Of a DNA stretch of 5,088 nt, positions 1 to 4,931 are shown piece by piece (the first letter of the stretch is position 1; each line of letters begins with the position of its first letter). The notes below the pieces were generated by a model. The model was given only the letters and a program-made list of their open reading frames with translations. It was not told the origin of the DNA and did not search any database. This stretch comes from Acidimicrobiales bacterium (GTDB lineage: Bacteria > Actinomycetota > Acidimicrobiia > Acidimicrobiales > JANYDT01), in assembly GCA_025358985.1 (NCBI GenBank), contig JANYHQ010000254.1:1-5088 (forward strand). The letters are read 5' to 3'. A program made the position numbers and the translations under genes.

Positions 1-203
1 AATTGCGGGTAGGCCTCGGTCTATTGCAGGGGCGATATCGAGATGCGCTGGTGGCGGGGGCGACACAATCGCCAACAGCCTGTATCGATGCAGTGCAGGT
101 ACTCGGTGATACGGCGGGGTATCTGGAACGCAACCCTTCATTGGGACTCATGCTGCAAGCACTGTTTCTGCGGCTGCCGTCCCTGCCCTCACCATCGGCC
201 TAA
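1..203 (+). CDS. holB: DNA polymerase III delta' subunit, C-terminal end (5'-truncated)
   Basis: The reading frame is open from the window edge to TAA at 201-203 and gives about 66 residues of a C-terminus; the true start lies outside the window. The visible part is helical. It contains a GRYRDALVAGA stretch like the 'WYRDLLV' helix of delta'/DnaX-type clamp-loader C-terminal domains, and it ends in LERNPSLGLMLQALFLRLP, which resembles the 'N..PQLALEALMLRL' ending of actinobacterial delta' proteins. Delta' is the stator of the clamp-loader complex that opens the beta sliding clamp. From memory, a tRNA-Thr gene next to holB occurs in other actinobacteria and supports the call. The AAA+ core with its Walker and zinc motifs is not in the window, so the identity rests on a short, weakly conserved tail. 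Another helical clamp-loader subunit is the main alternative. Confidence 0.65.
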   Translation, partial: LRVGLGLLQGRYRDALVAGATQSPTACIDAVQVLGDTAGYLERNPSLGLMLQALFLRLPSLPSPSA

Positions 204-232
204 ACGTGCGCCGCCCCTCGGAAACGGACGGC

Positions 233-238
233 TAACCT
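233..238 (+). promoter_or_regulatory. Possible -10 element of the tRNA-Thr promoter
   Basis: The gap 204-255 between the holB stop and the tRNA contains TAACCT (233-238), which fits the TANNNT actinobacterial -10 pattern. It would place the transcription start near 245, about 11 nt before the mature tRNA 5' end. No good TTGACA-like -35 is visible, so the tRNA may equally be processed from the holB transcript. I see nothing else in this gap. Confidence 0.25.
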
Positions 239-255
239 TTCCCATGTCGCCCTTC

Positions 256-331
256 GCCCGGGTAGCTCAGTCGGTAGAGCAGCTCACTCGTAATGAGCAG
301 GTCAGCGGTTCGAATCCGCTCTCGGGCTCCA
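256..331 (+). tRNA. tRNA-Thr (anticodon CGT), CCA encoded
   Basis: A full cloverleaf can be drawn by eye. The acceptor stem is GCCCGGG (256-262) with CTCGGGC (321-327), containing one G-T pair. The D arm is GCTC/GAGC. The anticodon stem is GCTCA (282-286) with TGAGC (294-298), and the loop CTCGTAA puts anticodon CGT at 289-291, which reads the threonine codon ACG. The variable loop is short. The T arm is AGCGG/CCGCT around TTCGAAT (309-315). The discriminator is T328 and CCA (329-331) is in the DNA, so no CCA addition is needed for maturation. It is a class I tRNA with no intron. A long open frame running through this region (43-441) is coincidental. Confidence 0.97.
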
Positions 332-356
332 ATGTTCGCTCCCGGTGGCGCCCATC

Positions 357-393
357 GCGCCCGAGACCCAAGCTGAGAGCAACTCTCGGGCGC
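357..393 (+). terminator. Strong hairpin after tRNA-Thr, possible terminator
   Basis: A perfect 10-bp inverted repeat pairs GCGCCCGAGA (357-366) with TCTCGGGCGC (384-393) around a 17-nt loop. The loop holds a small GCT/AGC inner stem. It lies 26 nt after the tRNA CCA end and 49 nt before the deacetylase start, the right place to end the tRNA transcript. No T-tract follows (the next bases are CAAAGGG), so classical intrinsic termination is not assured; U-less hairpins are common in actinobacteria, but their efficiency varies. It could instead be a processing or stability hairpin. Confidence 0.45.
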
Positions 394-408
394 CAAAGGG
401 CAGCGCCA

Positions 409-435
409 TTGCGTAGTTCTTTGTGGGGGTACGGT
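409..435 (+). promoter_or_regulatory. Possible housekeeping promoter for the deacetylase operon
   Basis: TTGCGT (409-414) as -35 and TACGGT (430-435) as -10 are 15 nt apart, shorter than the ideal 17. The -10 fits TANNNT and would start transcription at about 442, which is the first base of the GTG start codon, giving a leaderless mRNA. The same stretch holds a run of five G (425-429) that could instead serve as a ribosome-binding site on a longer transcript. The two readings compete, and neither is strong. Confidence 0.3.
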
Positions 436-441
436 CGAAGT

Positions 442-1458
442 GTGCTGATCGTTGCCTCCAACGCTTCTACCGACCGCCACCAGACCGGACCCGGCCATCC
501 GGAACGGTCGGGCCGCCTCCCTGCGGCCCACGATGGCCTCATCGACGCCGGTTTGTCCGACGCCATAAACACCGTCGATGTTTACCCTGCGCCCCATGCC
601 GCGGTGGCGCGTGTGCACGACGCCGGCTACTTGGCCTTGGCGCAGCGTCGATGCGAACGCGGTCCCGGTCACCTCGATGCCGACACCCCCATCGGCCCCG
701 GTTCATGGGATACGGCGCTCATGGCGGCCGGAGCTGGTTTGGCTGCGGCTGAGGCTCTGCGTACCGGTAACGCTGACGCCGCGTTCGTCCTCGTTCGACC
801 TCCCGGCCATCACGCCACATTTGCGGGAGGTATGGGGTTTTGTCTCATCAACAACGTGGCTGTGCTTGCCCGCCATCTCTGCGACGGCGGCGAGAAGGTG
901 CTCATCGTGGACTGGGATGTGCACCACGGCAACGGTACGCAGGACATCTTCTGGGATGACCCAAGCGTGCTGTTCGTGTCCTCGCATCAGTATCCGCACT
1001 ATCCGGGCACCGGCCGAGCGGACGAAACGGGAGGGCTTAATGCTCCGGGCGCCACCATCAATCTGGCCTTGCCCGCAGGGGCCACTGGTGACGTCATCCT
1101 TCGGTTTCTCGACGATGTGGTGGCCCCGGCGGTTGAGGTCCATCAACCGGACTGGGTGTTGGTATCCGCTGGGTTTGATGCCCATAGGGCCGATCCATTG
1201 GCCGATTTGGAGCTGTCGTCAGCTGATTTCGCCGACCTCGCCACGAGGGTGGCCCAATTCGCGCCGCGACCTGGCCGTGTGGTGGCGTTTCTCGAAGGTG
1301 GCTACGACTTGACGGCGGTCCGCGCTTCCGTGGGAGCTACGGCGGCGGCGTTGCTGGGTGAACGTTTCCGACCCGAAACTCCAACGTCTGGAGGACCCGG
1401 CGCAGACCACATCATCGAAACCGCCATGGCTCGCGTCCGAGCGTTGGATCAGTCGTGA
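442..1458 (+). CDS. Class II-type histone deacetylase family protein (probable lysine deacylase)
   Basis: This is a 338-residue zinc hydrolase of the arginase/deacetylase fold, probably cytoplasmic, that removes acyl groups from lysine side chains or possibly from polyamines. The visible active site is complete. An N-terminal HPERSGRL loop is at 19-26. RPPGHHA carries the His123-His124 dyad. GFCLINNVA follows. DWDVHHGNGTQ supplies zinc ligands Asp159 and His161. The PHYPGTG loop comes next, SAGFDAHRADPL supplies zinc ligand Asp246, and EGGYD carries the transition-state Tyr288. The RPPGHHAT/NNVA/EGGYD set is closer to class II HDACs and bacterial HDAH enzymes than to AcuC, which belongs with class I. 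The GTG at 442 is chosen because the protein then begins MLIVAS directly before the first conserved loop; the in-frame TTG at 421 is less attractive, and longer starts would run through the tRNA. Its stop overlaps the next start by 4 nt (GTGA), so translation is probably coupled to the Pat-like acetyltransferase, which suggests protein lysine deacetylation as its job. Acetylpolyamine hydrolase activity is the main alternative. Confidence 0.9.
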   Translation: MLIVASNASTDRHQTGPGHPERSGRLPAAHDGLIDAGLSDAINTVDVYPAPHAAVARVHDAGYLALAQRRCERGPGHLDADTPIGPGSWDTALMAAGAGLAAAEALRTGNADAAFVLVRPPGHHATFAGGMGFCLINNVAVLARHLCDGGEKVLIVDWDVHHGNGTQDIFWDDPSVLFVSSHQYPHYPGTGRADETGGLNAPGATINLALPAGATGDVILRFLDDVVAPAVEVHQPDWVLVSAGFDAHRADPLADLELSSADFADLATRVAQFAPRPGRVVAFLEGGYDLTAVRASVGATAAALLGERFRPETPTSGGPGADHIIETAMARVRALDQS

Positions 1459-3947
1459 CATCTGCGGTGTACCCCGCGGTATGGGAATCCGACGTGGTGC
1501 TCGGCGATGGTCGTACCGCCCACGTCCGCCCCATCCGCCCCGATGATGCTGAACGGCTGCTGGCATTCCATGCGCGCTTATCGCCTGAGGCGCGCTACTA
1601 CCGCTTCTTCAGCGCCAAACCCCGTCTCACCGACACCGAGGTCCAACACTTCACCGTGGTCGACTACGTACACCGATTCGCCCTGGTGTTCACCGTCGAC
1701 GACGACATCATCGGTGTGGGGCGCTATGAGGGCGTGCCGGGGTCGGCGTCGGCCGAGGTGGCCTTCACGGTGCTCGACGATCAACACGGCCGGGGCGTGG
1801 CCACCATGTTGTTGGAGCAGTTGGCAGAGGCGGCGCGCAACAACGGCTTGCGCACGTTCACGGCGTCCACGCTGGCCGACAATCGCTCGATGCTGGCAGT
1901 GTTCCGCCGGGCCGGATATGTGGTGAAAACTTCACTGGAGTCGGGGGTGGTGGAGTTGTCGTTCGGCCTCGACCCCACACCGGAGGCGCAAGCGAAGATG
2001 ATGGAACGCGAAGCCCGTGCCGACGCCAACAGTGTGGCAGCGCTGCTGCGGCCGGGGGCGGTCAATGTCATCAGCTCATTGCACGATCACGGGTTGGGAA
2101 GTCTCGTCGTGGCCATGGCCGCCGAACATGGTGCGGCGGTACCCATTCATCACGTCACGTTGGGCCACGCAGTGCCCGAGGACGTTGATCTCAGCATCAT
2201 CACCGTGCCGTACGAGGAGGTGGACGAAGCGGTGGAGGCATGCATCGCCGCTCGGTCTCGGGTACTACTCATCACCGCCACGGGGTTCGATCCCACGGAG
2301 CAAGCCCAGTTGGTGGCACACGTGCGCGGTCATGGAGTTCGGGTGGTTGGCCCGTCGAGCTTGGGGGTGGTGTCCAACGCTCCAGATGTGCGCCTGCACG
2401 CCACCGTCGCTCACGTCGCTTCCGGCACGGTGGCGTTGTCCAGTCAGTCCGGCCCCCTGGCATTGGCGCTGGTGCGCCGGGCCTACGAGCGCGGTATGGG
2501 GTTCTCGTCATTGGTGATGATCGGGGATAAATCCGATGTCAGCGGCAACGACCTGCTCCAGCACTGGGAGCTGGACCCCGGAACCCACGTGGTGCTCATG
2601 TACGTAGAGAGCTTCGGCAACCCGGCCAAGTTCGCCAGGGTGGCTCGTCGGGTGTCGGCCACCAAACCCATCGTTGCGCTGTGGTCAGGTACCGGCCCGG
2701 GCGACGATGCCACCATTGACGGGCTGTTCGGTCAGGCCGGTGTACTACGAGCAACGACTTCGGAACAATTGCTGGACTCGGGCCGAACCCTGGCCGCCCA
2801 GCCATTACCACGGGGGCGTCGGATCGGCATTGTCACCGACAGTGGATCGGTGGCTGTGTTGGCGCAACGCGCCGCCACAGTCGCTGGGCTCGATGTGGTG
2901 GAGGTGGTGGACATCGAGCCGCCTGTGACGGCCGCGATGTTCGGGGTGGCGGCGGCGGCGTTGGCAGACCGCTGTGATGCGCTGTTGGCCATTCATCTTC
3001 CGGTGATGAACGGCGACCCGCACGGTGTGTGTGAGGCCATGGTGCAAGGTGCTCCCGATCTCCCTCACTTGGCGGTACTGAGTCAGGCCGATCCACACTT
3101 GCGGGTCACGGTGTTCGAATTTCCGGAACCGGCCGTACGGTCACTGGCCCATTTGGTGGAGGCGGGAGAACGGCGTCGGCGCGTGAGTGGAACAGTGCCG
3201 GTCCTCGAAGGGATCGACACCGTGGCAATTCGTAAGCGTGCCGACGAATTGGCCCATACGGAGTCTCGGCCGGTGGACTGGCCCGAAGCCTCTGACTTGC
3301 TGCGCCTGGCCGGCATCATGGTGGCCGATGGTCGCGTGGTCACCGGCGTCGAGGGGGCTGTTCAGGCGGCCGCCGAAGTGGGCTGGCCGGTGGTGATCAA
3401 GGCGCTCGGTGTGCCGCGATTACTGCCGGCCGAACTGGGGGGTGTGGCCATTGATCTGGTGGACGTCGAAGCCGTTCGCGGGGCCTACGCACGAATGGCC
3501 ACCGCCCTTGAGCACGGCATGGACCACGCCCTCGTGCAACGACAGGTGGCCCCGGGAGTAGCGGTGATTGTGCGTCTCGGTTACGACCCGGTTTTCGGCC
3601 CGGTCATCGGTCTCGGTCCTGGTGGAGCATCATCGGACCGCAATTTGGGGGTGGCCCGGAGCATCCTGCCGCTCACCGATGTAGATGCCGATCGCATCAT
3701 TTCCGAGGCGTATACCGACACCGTGGTGTCGACCCTCCAGACCCCCTATGAGGTACGCGCGCTCACTGATCTGCTTCACCGGGTGAGTGCGATGGTCGAT
3801 GCCGTCCCAGGACTCACCGAGTTGGTGCTCAACCCGGTGTTGGTGTCCCCGTCCGGTGCCGCCGTCACGTGGGCCGCTGGTCGTATGGGGGCGCCGCAGC
3901 CCACCCAGCGCCGTTTGCGCCGATTACTCGGGCCACCGACGCCATAA
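1455..3947 (+). CDS. Pat-like protein lysine acetyltransferase: N-terminal GNAT fused to degenerate NDP-forming acyl-CoA synthetase module
   Basis: The protein has 830 residues. About 13-172 form a GNAT domain: it opens with the HVRPIRPDDAERL segment typical of this family, has the acetyl-CoA pyrophosphate loop QHGRGVA (110-116; His111 where Gln is usual) and ends with the NRSMLAVFRRAGY helix. About 197-310 resemble the CoA-binding Rossmann domain, 325-590 the succinyl-CoA-ligase-like domains (SSQSG at 329-333, then the well conserved DKSDVSGNDLL and ESFGNPAKFAR), and 615-825 an ATP-grasp domain. This order (GNAT first) is the reverse of enterobacterial Pat/PatZ and matches Streptomyces lividans PatA, which acetylates an acyl-CoA synthetase. 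The ligase module appears inactive. The segment after ALWSG (407-411) goes straight to DDATIDGLFGQAGV, without the SHTG-type loop that carries the phospho-histidine. ELVLNPV (789-795) has Val791 where the family normally has Asp. The usual HKSD/HKTD before ELGGV is replaced by RLLPA (655-659). The GTG start lies inside the deacetylase stop (4-nt overlap). The GNAT domain probably acetylates lysines, with the ligase-like part sensing CoA, acyl-CoA or nucleotide; targets are unknown. Confidence 0.85.
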   Translation: MTSAVYPAVWESDVVLGDGRTAHVRPIRPDDAERLLAFHARLSPEARYYRFFSAKPRLTDTEVQHFTVVDYVHRFALVFTVDDDIIGVGRYEGVPGSASAEVAFTVLDDQHGRGVATMLLEQLAEAARNNGLRTFTASTLADNRSMLAVFRRAGYVVKTSLESGVVELSFGLDPTPEAQAKMMEREARADANSVAALLRPGAVNVISSLHDHGLGSLVVAMAAEHGAAVPIHHVTLGHAVPEDVDLSIITVPYEEVDEAVEACIAARSRVLLITATGFDPTEQAQLVAHVRGHGVRVVGPSSLGVVSNAPDVRLHATVAHVASGTVALSSQSGPLALALVRRAYERGMGFSSLVMIGDKSDVSGNDLLQHWELDPGTHVVLMYVESFGNPAKFARVARRVSATKPIVALWSGTGPGDDATIDGLFGQAGVLRATTSEQLLDSGRTLAAQPLPRGRRIGIVTDSGSVAVLAQRAATVAGLDVVEVVDIEPPVTAAMFGVAAAALADRCDALLAIHLPVMNGDPHGVCEAMVQGAPDLPHLAVLSQADPHLRVTVFEFPEPAVRSLAHLVEAGERRRRVSGTVPVLEGIDTVAIRKRADELAHTESRPVDWPEASDLLRLAGIMVADGRVVTGVEGAVQAAAEVGWPVVIKALGVPRLLPAELGGVAIDLVDVEAVRGAYARMATALEHGMDHALVQRQVAPGVAVIVRLGYDPVFGPVIGLGPGGASSDRNLGVARSILPLTDVDADRIISEAYTDTVVSTLQTPYEVRALTDLLHRVSAMVDAVPGLTELVLNPVLVSPSGAAVTWAAGRMGAPQPTQRRLRRLLGPPTP

Positions 3948-3955
3948 CTGTCATA

Positions 3956-3969
3956 GGGGAGGCCTAAGG
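3956..3969 (+). promoter_or_regulatory. Ribosome-binding region of the sigma factor gene
   Basis: The 29-nt gap after the acetyltransferase stop has two Shine-Dalgarno-like runs: GGGGAGG (3956-3962, 14 nt from the ATG, rather far) and AAGG (3967-3969 plus the preceding A, 7 nt from the ATG, well placed). Together they fix the ATG at 3977 as start. I see neither a SigR-type promoter nor a terminator in this gap, which leaves read-through from the upstream pair as the simplest source of transcription. Confidence 0.55.
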
Positions 3970-3976
3970 TGCACCC

Positions 3977-4543
3977 ATGGCCGAGCAAGCGGACTTCGAA
4001 GTACAGGCGATGGAGCACCTTGCCGCGTTGTATTCATCGGCCATGCGGATGACTCACAATCCTGCCGATGCCGAGGATCTGGTGCAGGAGACGTATCTCA
4101 AGGCATACCGGGGTTTCAAGGGGTTCGAGCAGGGCACCAACCTCAAGGCGTGGCTGTTTCGGATCCTCACCAACACCTACATCAACATGTACCGGGCCAA
4201 GCAGCGCAGACCCGAACAACAAGAACTCGGCGAGGTCGAGGATTTGTACCTTTATCGACGTTTGGGTGGGCTCGAGGCCGCTGAGTTGGGCCGCAGTACC
4301 GAGGATGTGGTGCTTGATCACCTCACCGAGGGCGAGGTTCACGACGCCGTAGATGCACTCCCGGAGAACTTCCGGATGCCGGTCCTGCTGGCCGACGTAG
4401 AGGGTTTCGCCTACAAGGAAATCGCCGAAATTCTCGATATCCCCATCGGAACAGTAATGAGTCGGCTCCATCGGGGAAGAAAGGCCCTCCAGAAGTCGTT
4501 GTACGAATACGGCGTAGCCAACCGGCTCACGCCGCAGCTTTGA
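3977..4543 (+). CDS. sigR: ECF sigma factor, SigR/SigH (thiol-oxidative stress) type
   Basis: This 188-residue sigma-70-family factor has only regions 2 and 4. Region 2 spans about 15-78, with DAEDLVQETYLKAYRGF for core binding and -10 melting and the NLKAWLFRILTNTYIN helix. Region 4 spans about 118-175; its DVEGFAYKEIAEIL...PIGTVMSRLHRGRKAL helix-turn-helix is nearly the same as in Streptomyces SigR and Mycobacterium tuberculosis SigH. Known members drive thioredoxin, thiol-homeostasis and protein-repair genes from GGAAT-N18-GTT promoters after disulfide stress, and are held inactive by a zinc anti-sigma factor. A gene for such a protein follows after 30 nt, which strengthens the assignment. 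It lies 29 nt after the acetyltransferase on the same strand, so it may be in that operon. No self-type promoter was found directly upstream, unlike the autoregulated Streptomyces locus. A matching promoter is present downstream at 4896-4921. The symbol follows Streptomyces; sigH would be the mycobacterial name. Confidence 0.93.
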   Translation: MAEQADFEVQAMEHLAALYSSAMRMTHNPADAEDLVQETYLKAYRGFKGFEQGTNLKAWLFRILTNTYINMYRAKQRRPEQQELGEVEDLYLYRRLGGLEAAELGRSTEDVVLDHLTEGEVHDAVDALPENFRMPVLLADVEGFAYKEIAEILDIPIGTVMSRLHRGRKALQKSLYEYGVANRLTPQL

Positions 4544-4573
4544 GCACTTCAACCGGACCGGACCACTTCTCAC

Positions 4574-4870
4574 ATGCCCACTGAAGCCCCAGGCGATCCG
4601 CTCGACCCCCTCCACCAATTACACGCCCCCATCGGGGCGGGCTGTCAGGACATGGTCGCCCGCCTTTACCATTTCTTGGACGGTGAACTCACGGATAACC
4701 GGCGGGCCACCATCCAGCATCATCTCGATGCCTGCCCATCGTGCTTCAGTGCATTCGATTTCGAAGCCGAACTTCGGATCGTGGTGCAAAAGCGGGTGCA
4801 CACGCACGTGCCGGACTCGTTGGCGGAGCGAATTCGGCTCTCGCTCTACAGTTCCGGAGTTGACCTATGA
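4574..4870 (+). CDS. rsrA: Zinc-binding anti-sigma factor (ZAS/RsrA-like)
   Basis: This 98-residue protein looks like the redox-sensing partner of the sigma factor encoded just upstream. It shows the ZAS signature H50-x3-C54-x2-C57 in QHHLDACPSC, preceded by C24 in GCQDMVARLYHFLDGEL, which aligns with Cys11 of Streptomyces RsrA. C24, H50, C54 and C57 would make the zinc site, and in RsrA oxidation links the Cys11 equivalent to a ZAS cysteine, releasing zinc and the sigma factor. These are the only three cysteines: the KRCC or KC motif that RsrA and mycobacterial RshA carry further on is QKRVHTHVP here (72-80), so the sensor is minimal. The first 20 residues are Pro- and His-containing and unconserved. 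The start ATG 4574 has no clear ribosome-binding site, but the next in-frame ATG (Met27) would lose C24. Translation may depend on the sigma gene 30 nt upstream. Confidence 0.88.
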   Translation: MPTEAPGDPLDPLHQLHAPIGAGCQDMVARLYHFLDGELTDNRRATIQHHLDACPSCFSAFDFEAELRIVVQKRVHTHVPDSLAERIRLSLYSSGVDL

Positions 4871-4895
4871 CACTTCGCTGCGCTGACACCCGGTG

Positions 4896-4921
4896 GGAAT
4901 GGAATCTCCACCACGGAGGTT
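4896..4921 (+). promoter_or_regulatory. SigR-class promoter (GGAAT-N18-GTT)
   Basis: GGAAT at 4896-4900 (GGGAAT counting the preceding G) and GTT at 4919-4921 are separated by exactly 18 nt, the consensus described for SigR/SigH-type factors, one of which is encoded about 900 bp upstream. Transcription would begin about 7-10 nt after GTT, at roughly 4928-4932, on or just before the ATG of the following small gene. The GTT overlaps a good Shine-Dalgarno sequence, so two ways of translating the gene are possible. I inspected the other GGAAT/GGAAC sites in the window and none has GTT at this spacing. Confidence 0.6.
4915..4920 (+). promoter_or_regulatory. Ribosome-binding site of the small Cys/His protein
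   Basis: GGAGGT is an excellent anti-16S match lying 11 nt before ATG 4932, slightly far but usable. It could act only on a transcript reading through from the anti-sigma gene, because an mRNA made from the SigR-type promoter would start downstream of it. Confidence 0.5.
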
Positions 4922-4931
4922 CCAAGCAGTA

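Noticed and set aside
319..391. Repeat of the tRNA 3' end as an integration (att) site
   Set aside because: Only 9 bp match, the copies are 64 bp apart, and no integrase or foreign DNA lies near.
43..441. Long upstream extension of the deacetylase reading frame, in frame with 442-1458
   Set aside because: It would translate through the tRNA and across the end of holB, and its residues do not resemble the family; the conserved protein begins at GTG 442.
232..672. Open frame on the - strand over the tRNA and the deacetylase 5' end
   Set aside because: It is antisense to a tRNA and to a conserved enzyme, has no recognisable motifs, and is typical of shadow frames in GC-rich DNA.
442..1458. Calling the deacetylase AcuC
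   Set aside because: AcuC belongs with class I-type HDACs (GGLHHA-type motif); this protein has RPPGHHA and other class II-type motifs.
1484..1509. GGAAT inside the acetyltransferase gene as a SigR-type -35
   Set aside because: The bases 18 nt downstream are ATG, not GTT, and it lies inside a coding region with no gene start nearby.
4034..4618. 194-codon - strand open frame opposite the sigma factor
   Set aside because: It mirrors a highly conserved sigma gene and shows no motif or ribosome-binding site of its own.
4901..4921. Second GGAAT (4901-4905) as the -35 of the promoter before the Cys/His gene
   Set aside because: The spacing to GTT is only 13 nt, whereas the first GGAAT gives exactly 18.
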